A stretch of DNA of 64,000 bases from G965214625 sp965214625 (GCA_965214625.1 OZ243962.1:2480001-2544000), one strand, 5' to 3'; counted from the first letter of the stretch, positions 46,994-57,072 are shown. Numbers and translations: made by a program. Notes: generated from the sequence alone by a model not told the origin.

Positions 46994-49102
46994 ATGAACA
47001 AGACAGGCCACAGAGGTCCCTCGCGTTTTGACATTCTGTTCGAGCCGGTGAAGATTGGGCCGGTGACAGCGAAAAATCGTTTCTACCAGGTTCCCCACTG
47101 TACCGGCATGGGCTGGCTGCGTCCGCAGATGCTGGCTGAAATGAGGGGGATCAAGGCGGAAGGCGGATGGGGTGTCGTGAATACCGAGTATTGTTCCATT
47201 CATCCGGTTTCCGATGACTTGCCGTATCCCTATGCGTCTTTGTGGGATGCGCAGGATATCGAGGCCCATCGTCTGATGACAGACAGGGTGCATCAACACG
47301 GTGCGCTGGCGGGTGTCGAATTGTGGATCGGGGGAGCCCGGGCAACCAATCTGTTTACCCGGGAAGTGACCCTGGATGTCGACAGCCGAGTCAATGTCCA
47401 GCACCCGTTTCAGTCCCGCGCCATGGACAGGTCGGATATCCGAAACGTGCGAAAATGGCACCGCGAGGCAGCCTTGCGGGCGAGGTCAGCCGAGTTCGAT
47501 ATCGTCTATGTCTACGCGACTCACGGCTATTTGCTGTCTCACTTCCTGTCGGCGGAAACCAACACCCGCAACGATGAATACGGCGGCAGCCTGGAAAATC
47601 GTGTTCGCCTTGTTCGCGAATTGATCGAGGAGACCAAGGAAGCCGTCGGAGACCGCTGTGCGGTTGCGGTTCGTTTCTCTGCCGACTGCGGTTTGCGACG
47701 GAATGACCCTTCCCGGAGCGAATCCCGGGACATGATTGAAATGCTGGCCGAATTGCCTGACCTGTGGGATATCAATATTCAGGATTATACCCATGAAATG
47801 GGAGTTTCACGGTTTACCCGGGAAGGGTCACTGGAATCCCGCATGGCCTATGTCAAGACGATCACGACCAAGCCGGTGGTCTCCGTCGGACGCTTTACCT
47901 CTCCCGATACCATGGTGTCCCAGGTCAGGCGCGGGGTGATGGACTTGATCGGAGCGGCCAGACCCTCCATTGCGGACCCCTTTTTGCCGAACAAGATCAA
48001 GGAGGGTCGGCTTGAGGATATCCGTGAATGTATCGGATGCAATATTTGCTACAGTGGTGATGGATTGGGCACACCGATTCATTGCACCCAAAATCCGACC
48101 ATCAGCGAAGAGTGGTTGCGTGGCTGGCATCCCGAGCGTATTCAAAAAAAACGATCCGAGTCCCAGATACTGGTTGTCGGTGCGGGCCCGGCGGGCCTGG
48201 AAACAGCACGGGCACTCGGTCAAAGGGGCTATACGGTGATGCTTGCCGAAGCCCGACGCCAGATCGGCGGTCGGGTAGCCCTGGAATGCCGTTTGCCGGG
48301 GCTGGGCGAGTGGGCAAGAGTCAAGGACTACCGAGAACAGCAAATCAATCGAATGTCGCAGGTGAGTGTCTATCTGGAAAGTGAACTGACCTGCGAAGAT
48401 ATCCTTGAATTGAATCCCGATCATGTTGTGATTGCCACCGGCGCCCATTGGAGAAGAGACGGCCGGGGGCGGCATCATCCCCGGCCCCTGGCGGGTTTGT
48501 CGGCGTCCAATCAGGTCTATACGCCAGACGAACTGCTGGCGGGTCGGTGGCCAGAGAGGGGAGGGAGGGTGATGATCTTTGATGACGATCATTACTATAT
48601 GGCTGCGGTGATTGCCGACTGGTTTTGTCAACAACGCGCCAGTGTGGTTCTGGTCACGACAGCCAGTCGGGTTGCCGCTTGGGGCGGTTATACAACGGAG
48701 CAGTTCCAGACCCAGAAAAAACTGATCGAGTCGGGGGTTGAGATATACACGGAACAGGCATTGCAGCGTTACGATGGAACCCAGGCGACCCTGTCATGCA
48801 TGTATACCGGCCGTGAACAGGTACTGGAGGTCGATCAGGTTGTGATGATCACGTCCCGCCAACCGAATGACGGGCTGTATCATCAACTCAGGCAACGGCA
48901 GGACGACCGGACTGTCGGGAAAGTTTTTCCTCTCGGCAAGATTGGCGATTGCGACGCCCCTTCGATTATTGCGGATGCGGTTTATGCCGGTCATCGTTAT
49001 GCCAGAGAGCTGGACTGTCTGGATGGGGAGCATCCGGTTCGATACGATCGATACGGGCAAACGGCAGTCCACAAGGTTGATTCTGGTATGATTCAAAGCT
49101 AG
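46994..49102 (+). CDS. Trimethylamine/dimethylamine dehydrogenase-like iron-sulfur flavoprotein
   Basis: 702-residue fusion: an FMN-binding TIM barrel (Old Yellow Enzyme family), a 4Fe-4S site and a C-terminal NAD/FAD-type domain. NRFYQVPHCTGMG (about 28-40) keeps the Cys that forms the cysteinyl-FMN bond in trimethylamine dehydrogenase. YVYATHGYLL keeps the Tyr/His pair. CIGCNICYSGDGLG ... HCTQN is the cluster motif. VVGAGPAGLETARAL is the dinucleotide site. Relatives demethylate tertiary amines such as dimethylglycine, N-methylproline or trimethylamine. The Trp-rich pocket of trimethylamine dehydrogenase is altered, so another N-methyl substrate is likely. Followed by a class II aldolase gene. 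Confidence 0.88.
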   Translation: MNKTGHRGPSRFDILFEPVKIGPVTAKNRFYQVPHCTGMGWLRPQMLAEMRGIKAEGGWGVVNTEYCSIHPVSDDLPYPYASLWDAQDIEAHRLMTDRVHQHGALAGVELWIGGARATNLFTREVTLDVDSRVNVQHPFQSRAMDRSDIRNVRKWHREAALRARSAEFDIVYVYATHGYLLSHFLSAETNTRNDEYGGSLENRVRLVRELIEETKEAVGDRCAVAVRFSADCGLRRNDPSRSESRDMIEMLAELPDLWDINIQDYTHEMGVSRFTREGSLESRMAYVKTITTKPVVSVGRFTSPDTMVSQVRRGVMDLIGAARPSIADPFLPNKIKEGRLEDIRECIGCNICYSGDGLGTPIHCTQNPTISEEWLRGWHPERIQKKRSESQILVVGAGPAGLETARALGQRGYTVMLAEARRQIGGRVALECRLPGLGEWARVKDYREQQINRMSQVSVYLESELTCEDILELNPDHVVIATGAHWRRDGRGRHHPRPLAGLSASNQVYTPDELLAGRWPERGGRVMIFDDDHYYMAAVIADWFCQQRASVVLVTTASRVAAWGGYTTEQFQTQKKLIESGVEIYTEQALQRYDGTQATLSCMYTGREQVLEVDQVVMITSRQPNDGLYHQLRQRQDDRTVGKVFPLGKIGDCDAPSIIADAVYAGHRYARELDCLDGEHPVRYDRYGQTAVHKVDSGMIQS

Positions 49103-49158
49103 CATCCAATGAAGACGATGGGTGTTTCAAATCAACAGTAAATTGCGGGGAAAGTGTG

Positions 49159-49929
49159 ATGGGTGTGGCGGCTTCTAGATTGCAGATCAATACGATATCA
49201 GACGAGGAATGGGTCGTCCGGCGAGACCTGGCTGCCTGTTATCGCCTGTTTGTGCACTATGGATGGACGGATCTCATTTTTACGCATCTCAGTGCGCGTG
49301 TGCCAGGACACGATGACCAGTACCTCATTAATCCGTATGGGCTGTTATTCCATGAGATTACCGCTTCCAGCCTGATCAAGGTGGATTTTGACGGAAATGT
49401 GATCGCCGGAGATTACCCGTACAATGATGCCGGACACTCGATCCATACTGCCATATTGCGGGCCCGTCCCGACGTGAATGCGGTATTGCACAGCCATACG
49501 CGAGCCGGTACCGCGGTTTCCGTGATGAAAGAGGGGGTATTGCCCCTTTCCCAACAGGCCAACGAGATATTGGGTCTGTTGTGTTACCATGATTACGGTA
49601 TCGCCACTGATAACGAGGAAGAGTGCCAACGTCTCGGGGAGGATATGGATGACCGGTGGTTGATGGTCATGCGTAATCACGGTCTGCTTTCAGCCGGCAG
49701 AACTGTGGCTGAAGCGTTCTACTTCCTCTATACGCTGGAAAATGCGTGCAAAATTCAGGTAGATGTCATGGCATCGGGTGCCGATATGGTGACACCCGAT
49801 CAGTCAGTGATCGATGCCCTCGGAGAATACGGTTTGCCCGATCCTGACGGACCGGGTGATGCGGTAACCCGGTCGTGGGATGCGCTGATCCGCATGTTGG
49901 ATCAGCGGGACCCGTCTTATCAGCAATGA
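49159..49929 (+). CDS. Class II aldolase/adducin family protein
   Basis: 257 residues or slightly fewer, with the zinc-site motifs VLHSHTRAGTAVS (about 110-122) and MRNHGLLSAG (about 172-181), plus the Ser/Thr-rich FTHLSARVPGHDDQYLINPYGLLF near the N-terminus. Homologues include fuculose-phosphate aldolases and many uncharacterised aldolase-like proteins found beside amine-catabolism genes. GTG at 49156 and ATG at 49159 are both possible starts after GGGGAAAG. It follows the flavoprotein by 56 bp, very likely in one operon. Substrate unknown. Confidence 0.88.
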   Translation: MGVAASRLQINTISDEEWVVRRDLAACYRLFVHYGWTDLIFTHLSARVPGHDDQYLINPYGLLFHEITASSLIKVDFDGNVIAGDYPYNDAGHSIHTAILRARPDVNAVLHSHTRAGTAVSVMKEGVLPLSQQANEILGLLCYHDYGIATDNEEECQRLGEDMDDRWLMVMRNHGLLSAGRTVAEAFYFLYTLENACKIQVDVMASGADMVTPDQSVIDALGEYGLPDPDGPGDAVTRSWDALIRMLDQRDPSYQQ

Positions 49930-50072
49930 CCCGGGTCCGAAGGCACCCACACACCCTGTCAAAATAAGCCAGATCCAAATCGAGGTTTGCCGGCGTTGGT
50001 GACTGAGATTCCCGCCGGTTGCCGGGTGGATTTTCGTGGTTCCCTCTGGTCTTTGCCGGAGAGTGCGTGATC

Positions 50073-50969
50073 ATGGCCCACCCACCCATTGTGGTACAGG
50101 AGAACGTGTCATCGGGGATTTGCCTGATGCTGGCTGCGCTGTTCTGGTTTGCCACATTGGATGCGACAGTAAAATATCTGATGCAGTCTTACCCGTTGAT
50201 ACAGGTTCTCTGGGCGCGATTTTTCATCCATGTTGTGGTGGTCTTGTTGTGGATGGGACCGCATCTTAAAGACCGGCTGAGAAGTCGCAAGCCAGGTTAT
50301 CAACTGCTTCGATCACTGTTGCTCTTTGGTATGACGGCGCTGTGGTTTTTGGGATTGAAAACCACACCACTGGCGACCGCGTCGACGATTTTGTTCATCA
50401 CACCGATTCTCGTCACCATTTTGGCGTGGCCGGTTCTGGGCGATTTTGTCGGTTTGAGAAGATGGATCGGTGTCGGTGTTGGCTTTGTCGGCGCATTGAT
50501 TGTCCTTCGTCCTGATATGGGGAGTATTGATCTTGGACTGCTTGCACTGCTGGGTGCTGCAACGAGCAATGGCTTTTATCAAGTCATCACGCGGAAAGTC
50601 CGCTCCATGGATGAGCCATTGACATCCTTGTTCTACAGCGGTTTGGTCGGCATGTTGGTCTTGTCGTGCCTGGTGCCATTTGACTGGGTCATGCCGACCC
50701 TCGTTGATGGTCTATGGTTTCTATACGCCGGGTTGACCGGGGCGCTCAGTCACTGGTGTTTGATCCGGGCATTCAGGGTGGCACCTGCGCCTGTTCTGGC
50801 ACCGTATAGCTATACCGCGCTCGTCTGGGCTTCCTTGCTTGGCTATCTTGTCTTTGGTGATGTGCCGGACAAGTGGACGATGACCGGAGCGGGATTCATC
50901 ATCAGCGGCGGACTGTATATTTTCCATAGGGAACGGCAAATTCAACACGGTCGTGTGCAAAGCGTCTGA
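50073..50969 (+). CDS. EamA/DMT family transporter
   Basis: Ten-helix transporter, 298 residues, with two EamA halves; DATVKYLMQSYPLIQVLWAR in the first and TALVWASLLGYLVFGDVP in the second. The ATG at 50073 gives MAHPPIVVQENVSSG before helix 1. It resembles the transporters at 30802 and 63795 in layout. It lies about 140 bp after the aldolase, so it may move a product or substrate of the same pathway. Confidence 0.86.
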   Translation: MAHPPIVVQENVSSGICLMLAALFWFATLDATVKYLMQSYPLIQVLWARFFIHVVVVLLWMGPHLKDRLRSRKPGYQLLRSLLLFGMTALWFLGLKTTPLATASTILFITPILVTILAWPVLGDFVGLRRWIGVGVGFVGALIVLRPDMGSIDLGLLALLGAATSNGFYQVITRKVRSMDEPLTSLFYSGLVGMLVLSCLVPFDWVMPTLVDGLWFLYAGLTGALSHWCLIRAFRVAPAPVLAPYSYTALVWASLLGYLVFGDVPDKWTMTGAGFIISGGLYIFHRERQIQHGRVQSV

Positions 50970-51498
50970 CTGCGCGTTGACCTTCAGCCTCCGATACCGT
51001 TGATCGACCCGATTAATGGCCTGTCATAAGCAATCTGGTCGAACGGGATCGTCGAAATCTTCCGTTGTGCCGGTAAAACGCTGTCAGGGTAGCGGTTTGG
51101 CGGTAGAATAAAACTTTCATCGGCTGAGTGTGTGCGGATTGACGGGAAAGACAGGTGGCGCATGCAACCCGAAGGCGAGTTGAAAGTCATGCTATGCTGG
51201 TTATGATGATCTGGTCTGTGACGGTCATCGTTTGATACTCCATATGCTGATTGACCGATGGAGTGCCTGGATTGACTTGCCGGTCGGATAGGGGAAATCG
51301 TTGGCTTACGTGCCGAGCGATTTAAATGACCGGATAGCTCCTGTTGTGCACTAAGGACAGTGATGGGGTGGCTTGGGGGATCTGGGCGGGATGTGCATGA
51401 TTCGTGCGCATTGTCACGAACGGTGGAAGCGGTCTCAAGTTGGATCTCAGCACGGTATTGAAGTATTCGAGGCAAACCACACAGAAAGAGGAATATCA
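50970..51498. other. Intergenic stretch before the deacetylase-like gene
   Basis: About 530 bp without a recognisable gene. The minus-strand frame 50984-51505 and plus-strand frame from 51373 look like chance. Confidence 0.4.
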
Positions 51499-52440
51499 AT
51501 GTCATTGACCAGTGTCTATTTTGGCGAAGAGTTGGGTCGCTATGGATTCGGTGAAGGTCATCCCTTCGGGCCGGATCGGCTTTCCGCTTTTTGGAACGAA
51601 ACCGTCAAGCAGGGGATCGACAAGAAAGTCAACATCATGGCACCGGTTGCGTGCGACAGGCAAAGCTTGTTGCGTTTTCACAGTGAGGCCTATATCAGCA
51701 AGGTCGAAAGGGCCTCATCGACCGGTCTTGGGTATCTGGACAACGGCGACACCCCGGCATTCAAGGGGGTCTATGATGCGGGGACCTATGTCGTGGGGTC
51801 CGATCTGGATGCGCTGGACAGGATCATTTCGGGCGAATCCCCGAGAGCATTTGTTCCCATCGCCGGACTGCACCATGCAAGAAGAACCTCGGCAGCGGGA
51901 TTTTGCGCCTTTAACGATTGTGGTGTCGTCATTGAAACATTACGTCAACGTTATGGGATTCGACGTGTCGCCTATGTGGATATCGATGCGCATCATGGGG
52001 ATGGCGTATTTTACGAATTTGAAGATGATGAGGACCTGATTTTTGCGGATATCCACGAAGATGGACGCTATCTCTATCCCGGCACGGGTTTTGCGGAAGA
52101 AACGGGCCGCGGAAAAGCAAAAGGAACCAAGTTGAATATCCCCGTTCTCCCGGCCAGCGATGATGCGGTGTTTTATCGGGTCTGGCCACAGGTCGAAAAC
52201 TTTCTTGTCCACTTCAAACCCGAAATCATTTTGTTGCAGGCAGGTGCTGACAGTATTGCGGGCGATCCTATCACGCATATGCGATTTTCCCCTGCAGCCC
52301 ATGGCCATGCGACAAAACGCCTTATGCACGTTGCCGATGAATTTTGTAATGGACGTATCATTGCGACGGGGGGTGGGGGCTATAACCGGACCAATCTCGC
52401 CCTTGGTTGGAACGAAGTACTCAAGGCCTTGCTGATGTGA
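51499..52440 (+). CDS. Histone deacetylase/acetylpolyamine amidohydrolase family protein
   Basis: Zinc-dependent deacylase fold, 313 residues. The catalytic features are present: AGLHHARRTSAAGFCAFND (paired His), YVDIDAHHGDG (zinc Asp and His, about 149-159), QAGADSIAGD (zinc Asp) and the catalytic Tyr in GGGGYNRTN. AcuC-like or acetylpolyamine deacetylase functions are the main options; with amine-catabolism genes around, an acylated amine is a reasonable guess. The ATG at 51499 follows AAGAGGAAT; the upstream open frame is not supported. Confidence 0.88.
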   Translation: MSLTSVYFGEELGRYGFGEGHPFGPDRLSAFWNETVKQGIDKKVNIMAPVACDRQSLLRFHSEAYISKVERASSTGLGYLDNGDTPAFKGVYDAGTYVVGSDLDALDRIISGESPRAFVPIAGLHHARRTSAAGFCAFNDCGVVIETLRQRYGIRRVAYVDIDAHHGDGVFYEFEDDEDLIFADIHEDGRYLYPGTGFAEETGRGKAKGTKLNIPVLPASDDAVFYRVWPQVENFLVHFKPEIILLQAGADSIAGDPITHMRFSPAAHGHATKRLMHVADEFCNGRIIATGGGGYNRTNLALGWNEVLKALLM

Positions 52441-52632
52441 GCATGTGTCGTCATTCGGCACACGCCCGCAGGGTCTCTCGGGATCGGGTGCGAAGTGTGT
52501 CATTCGTTGTCCTTGATCGCCATTTCACAACAATGGCGCGGAAGTCACCGGAGCGGGGACTTGTCTTCAGGAAGCAGCCCTGATTCGAAGATGTGGACGG
52601 TTCCGGTTGTTTTGATTTCTCTTTGCGGCCAG

Positions 52633-53421
52633 TCACCTGCAGTGTTGTGCAGCGTGCTCGGTCGTCGTAATAAAGGGCGTTATCGATGTCGATACGTCGA
52701 TGACGAGACGCAAAAAATTCTCAACCAACTGATCACCCCGATCATCGGCATGATAGTTGTCGGCCAGTTCCGGAGCCTTGTGCTGCCAGATCGTGCCGAG
52801 TGTTTCATCCGTTGCTTCAGGATGAAACTGGGTGGTATAGCAATGATCACCGAAATCCAGTGCGGCGACCGGCACCTTGCTGCTGCTTGCCAACAGGATG
52901 CTGCCTTCGGGCACAGTAAGCACATGCTCGCTGTTGGCATAATGAAAGCAGTCATTGTCAGCGATGGATCGCATAATCGGTGACGACTTTCCCGCCGCGG
53001 TCAAAAGAACAGGAAAGGTGCCGGCAAACGGACCATCATCAACGATACCCACATCGGCACCGGCACTGTGTGCGATCAGCTGATGTGAGCCGCAGATGCC
53101 GAGGATAGGTATTTTCTGTTTGCGTATTTCAGGCAACCAGGCACGGACCGACTGTTGCCACGGAGTGTGGTCATGAACGGAGTTATAGCTGCCGGCCAAC
53201 ACGAGTCCGTCAACGTCACACGCCGGGGGCAATGTCTCTCCATCACAGACATTACAGGTCGTAATGGCGATGCCGGGGAGGTGGTCATATCGCTTGATGA
53301 ACCACTGCCCCTCATTGTCCTTGTCTTCGAAATGATTATAGACCGACGCATCGTAACTTCCGCGTACGCCCATCATTTCAACGAAAACAATACGCGTGGT
53401 TTTTTCGCATGTTGAAGGCAT
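52633..53421 (-). CDS. Class I glutamine amidotransferase-like protein
   Basis: 262 residues with the nucleophile elbow PILGICGSHQLIAHSAG (Cys at about 108) and the His-Glu pair in YTTQFHPEA, so the triad is complete. It resembles the stand-alone GMP-synthase-like GATase group; hydrolysis of gamma-glutamyl amines (as by PuuD) is possible but not shown. The ATG at 53421 is preferred over 53472. Convergent with the deacetylase-like gene. Confidence 0.85.
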   Translation of the reverse strand: MPSTCEKTTRIVFVEMMGVRGSYDASVYNHFEDKDNEGQWFIKRYDHLPGIAITTCNVCDGETLPPACDVDGLVLAGSYNSVHDHTPWQQSVRAWLPEIRKQKIPILGICGSHQLIAHSAGADVGIVDDGPFAGTFPVLLTAAGKSSPIMRSIADNDCFHYANSEHVLTVPEGSILLASSSKVPVAALDFGDHCYTTQFHPEATDETLGTIWQHKAPELADNYHADDRGDQLVENFLRLVIDVSTSITPFITTTEHAAQHCR

Positions 53422-53618
53422 CTGCTGTTCCGGGCGTGTCCGATGGCCGCTGGTTATCTGGAAATGGATCACACGGCTGAGAATAATGCGGGAGAAGACC
53501 TCGTTTCGTCAAGCACTACGCTACGTGGCCCAATACGGTTAAGGGCAGCGGCAGTTTGCACGACAGACAGGGTATCGGACAAGACCGGGCACTGATCGAT
53601 CATCGGGATCGTCGGTTT

Positions 53619-55679
53619 TCAGGTCAATCCCAGGGCCTGTTTTCTTTTGTTTGCCCAGACCCGTACGATCTGATCGACTGCCAAACCGATAAAGGCAACG
53701 CACAGCCCCAGGGTGATGCCAATGCCGGTTCCCTCTGCATCCGACAGGGATTTCAAGATGAGTTGTCCCAAATCAGTCGTCCCGATAAAGGCCCCAATGA
53801 TCACCATGAACAAGGCAAAAATCACGGTTTGATTGACACCGAGCATGATATGCGGAAAAGCCAGGGGCAGTTCGATTGACACCCATCGCTGAAAACGTGA
53901 AACCCCCATCATGGACCCGGCATCATGCAATACCTCCGGCACATGGCGCAGTCCCTCAACGGTATAGCGTGTCGCCGGAACAGTCGCATAGACAACCGCC
54001 GCAATGATGACCGAAGTATCGGTGATTCCAAACAGCATGATGACCGGAATCAGGTAGATAAACGAAGGGAAGGTCTGGAAGAAATCACAAATCAACAGGA
54101 TGGTCTTGCTTGCCAGCGAATTCTGGGCGCACAGGGAACCCAGCGTAATGCCAATGCCGGCAGAGACAATCACGGAAAACGACGTCATATAGGCGGTGAT
54201 CAGTGCCCGGTCCCAATAATCCGAAAAGGCGATAAACAGCAAAAAGCCGCCGACGATCAGGGCTGACCTGACCCCTGCCAGGATGTAGGCGGTCCCCATC
54301 GCCAGCAAAAAGGTTGCCACCACCGGCATGCCCAGATAAGCCTCCTTCATAGGCACCAGAATATTCACGATCAGAAATTCGTTGAAACTTTTCAAACTAT
54401 AAAAAAAAGTGTCCCATATCCAGTCAACGGCGGCCTGCCAGAAAGGTGCCGTGGTGATGCCCTTGTTGTGCGGTACGATATAGAGATAATTGAAATCCTC
54501 GTCAAACAGGAACTGGCCGATGTAGGCGAAAAGTGAGCCGACCAGCAAGATCACCAGACCGATGAGTGAATATTTATAACGCTGCAGAAAGTTCAGATCG
54601 GCAAAATAATCGGTCTGTTTGTTGGCCCAGGCCAGGGATAACTTGTCCAGAACCACGGCAATCAGGACGATGCAAAGCCCGATCTCCAGTCCTGTGCCGA
54701 TTCTCAGGGAGTTCAGTGCAATCATCAGATTGGAGCCGAGCCCCTGTGCACCGATGAATGAGGCAATGACCGTCATCGCCAGACATTGCATGACCACCTG
54801 GTTGACGCCGATCAGGATATCGCGTCTTGCGGTCGGGATTTGCACCCGAAACAGGAGCTGGAATTGATTGCAGCCGCTCATCATGCCCGCATCAGCGATG
54901 GCCGGTGGGATATTTTTCAGTCCGAGCAGGGTCAGTCTCACCATGGGCGGCGTGGCGAAGAATATGGTTGCAATCGCGGCGGCGTGGTCACCGACACCAA
55001 ACAGCACAATGACGGGCACCAGGTAGGAGTAGTGTGGCATGGTCTGGGCGACATTCAGCAGCGGGTTGAGTGCGGCTTCCATCCATCGGCTCTTGTAGCC
55101 CCAGATACCCAGCCCCAATCCCAAAACAACCGAAACAGGTGCTGCAATCAGTACAAACGACAGGGTTTCCATCGACGGTTCCCATTGACCGAAGATGCCA
55201 ATGTAGGTCGTGGCAAGGGCGACCAGGAGCGCAAGACCCTTGCCCTGAAGTTTATAGGCCAGTACAACGGCCCAGCCTGCAATCACCGTCCACGGCAGAG
55301 CGGGCCAAATTACCCAGGGATTCTTGTTGATAAAATCCCAGCTGGTAAAGGCGACAATGGTCTTGGTGCCGCCGAGAAACAGTTCCCGCACGAAGGTGAT
55401 AATCAGCAGTACCGTACTTGATAGGGCGCGCGTTATCTCCCTGAATAAGGGTTTCTCTTCAAATTCCTCGATGGTTGGGTCATAGACCTGTATCGGAAAC
55501 CAGTCAAACATCAGGTATTGAACGGAACCGTTAATCAGTGACGGCAGTTCGCCAAACAGCGGCGGCAGTCTCCACAGGTAATTGGATTCCCCGGGAGTGA
55601 TGAGAAAACACAACCCCAAAAATACGACGAACAGCAGGGCAAACTGCAGTGATTTTGGAATGCGCGCGAAACCTGTCAT
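53619..55679 (-). CDS. Betaine-type ABC transporter permease, tandem-fused
   Basis: About 686 residues holding two ProW-like permease domains in one chain: the first around 110-330 with WEPSMETLSFVLIAAPVSVV and AGMMSGCNQFQLLFRVQIPTA (the EAA loop), the second around 480-680 with AGSMMGVSRFQRWVSIELPLA (EAA loop). Usual ProW has one domain. The ATG at 55679 is favoured; TTG at 55724 would overlap the ATPase gene. A hairpin (about 55686-55705) fills the gap after the ATPase stop. Third gene of the importer. Confidence 0.9.
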   Translation of the reverse strand: MTGFARIPKSLQFALLFVVFLGLCFLITPGESNYLWRLPPLFGELPSLINGSVQYLMFDWFPIQVYDPTIEEFEEKPLFREITRALSSTVLLIITFVRELFLGGTKTIVAFTSWDFINKNPWVIWPALPWTVIAGWAVVLAYKLQGKGLALLVALATTYIGIFGQWEPSMETLSFVLIAAPVSVVLGLGLGIWGYKSRWMEAALNPLLNVAQTMPHYSYLVPVIVLFGVGDHAAAIATIFFATPPMVRLTLLGLKNIPPAIADAGMMSGCNQFQLLFRVQIPTARRDILIGVNQVVMQCLAMTVIASFIGAQGLGSNLMIALNSLRIGTGLEIGLCIVLIAVVLDKLSLAWANKQTDYFADLNFLQRYKYSLIGLVILLVGSLFAYIGQFLFDEDFNYLYIVPHNKGITTAPFWQAAVDWIWDTFFYSLKSFNEFLIVNILVPMKEAYLGMPVVATFLLAMGTAYILAGVRSALIVGGFLLFIAFSDYWDRALITAYMTSFSVIVSAGIGITLGSLCAQNSLASKTILLICDFFQTFPSFIYLIPVIMLFGITDTSVIIAAVVYATVPATRYTVEGLRHVPEVLHDAGSMMGVSRFQRWVSIELPLAFPHIMLGVNQTVIFALFMVIIGAFIGTTDLGQLILKSLSDAEGTGIGITLGLCVAFIGLAVDQIVRVWANKRKQALGLT

Positions 55680-55704
55680 CGAAAGAACCCCCGCTGTGGC
55701 GGGT

Positions 55705-56760
55705 TTATTTTGACCGGCCACCAAACAGCACCCTGATTACATGCGACGAATGCAAGGCACCAACGATCTGATTGTTTCCATCAACCACGCCGACGGGCTT
55801 TTCCTGGCCCAGTATGGACTCGGCCACCGTTTCTACGATCGCATCTTTCGACACTCTCAGATCACCAAGCTCTTCAGAATCATTGACCGCATCCATGACT
55901 GACTCGATTTTGAGTACTTTTTCCCTTGGCACATCTTCGGTAAATTTACGCACGTATTCCGTTGCGGGATTGAGCACGATATCGGAGGGTGTGTCCAATT
56001 GCTCTATAACGCCTTCTTTCATGATGGCAATGCGGTCGGCCAATCGCAGGGCTTCGTCGAAATCATGGGTGACAAACAAGATGGTCTTGTCCAGGACACC
56101 CCGCAGCCGGATAAATTCATCCTGCATTTCTTTGCGAATCAAGGGGTCCAGGGCAGAAAAGGGTTCGTCGAGAAACCAGATATCCGGTTCAACAGCCAAC
56201 GAGCGTGCGATACCGACACGTTGTTGTTGACCGCCGGATAACTCTCGCGGGAAATAGTTCTCGCGACCCGCGAGTCCGACCAGTTGCACCATGTCCATTG
56301 CCCGTTTGATGCTCTCCCGGGTATTGGTGCCTTGTACCTGCAGCGGAAAGGCAATGTTCTCAAGCACGGTTTTGTGGGGCAGCAGGCCGAAACTCTGAAA
56401 CACCATCCCCATCTTGTTGCGCCGCAGCTCAATGAGTTGCTTGTTGTTCATGGCGAGCAAATCCTGACCTTCAATCAAAATACGCCCAGCGGTTGGCATC
56501 GTCAATCTGGAAATGCAACGAAGCAACGTTGACTTTCCGGAACCGGACAAACCCATCAATACCAATAATTCACCCTTGTACACATCAAAAGAGGCATTGT
56601 TGACCCCGACCACACAGCCGGCATCCAGGCATGTTTTGGCATCCAATGGTCCATTCGCATTTTCAAGTACTTTCTGCGCATTGGTGCCAAAAACCTTGAA
56701 AACAGAATCGCATGTAATGACAGCGGATTCATTTTGAACGGATTCACTATGGGAGGACAT
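55705..56760 (-). CDS. Betaine-type ABC transporter ATP-binding protein (ProV-like)
   Basis: 351 residues: Walker A GLSGSGKST (about 70-78), Q-loop FQSFGLLPHKTV, signature LSGGQQQRVGIARSLA, Walker B IWFLDEPFSALDP, and a C-terminal regulatory region (about 280-345, two CBS-like halves with VGVVDGNNQIVGALH). ProV proteins begin with the same kind of N-terminal extension before Walker A. Second gene of the importer transcript. Confidence 0.93.
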   Translation of the reverse strand: MSSHSESVQNESAVITCDSVFKVFGTNAQKVLENANGPLDAKTCLDAGCVVGVNNASFDVYKGELLVLMGLSGSGKSTLLRCISRLTMPTAGRILIEGQDLLAMNNKQLIELRRNKMGMVFQSFGLLPHKTVLENIAFPLQVQGTNTRESIKRAMDMVQLVGLAGRENYFPRELSGGQQQRVGIARSLAVEPDIWFLDEPFSALDPLIRKEMQDEFIRLRGVLDKTILFVTHDFDEALRLADRIAIMKEGVIEQLDTPSDIVLNPATEYVRKFTEDVPREKVLKIESVMDAVNDSEELGDLRVSKDAIVETVAESILGQEKPVGVVDGNNQIVGALHSSHVIRVLFGGRSK

Positions 56761-56992
56761 GATGCTCTCCGGCTTGACAAGTATTTATTGTTGAAACGAT
56801 AGTCTTTTTTATCGTGCAACCAGACTGGTTCATAGGAAACAGCCCATTCCCTAGTATAAAGCTTATCGTGTTTGGAAAATCATACCACACACCCAATGAA
56901 ACTATCCAACAAGTGTTGGCGTATTGTATACACCGTGAGGCTACGTCGGGTGACTCCCTGGTGTGGTCAGAGCAAATTCAATGTGGCGGTCG

Positions 56993-57025
56993 AAAAAAAG
57001 GTTCCTCCCCAAGCGGGGAGGAACC
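56993..57025 (-). terminator. Strong Rho-independent terminator after the substrate-binding protein
   Basis: On the minus strand, GGTTCCTCCCC pairs with GGGGAGGAACC (11 perfect pairs, 57000-57010 and 57015-57025, 4-nt loop) and is followed by seven T residues. It lies between the binding-protein gene and the ATPase gene, so it likely makes the binding protein more abundant than the rest of the importer. Confidence 0.92.
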
Positions 57026-57072
57026 GGTGCAATTGATTTTAAGATACAGCAGGCATTCAAACGGGATGGTGA

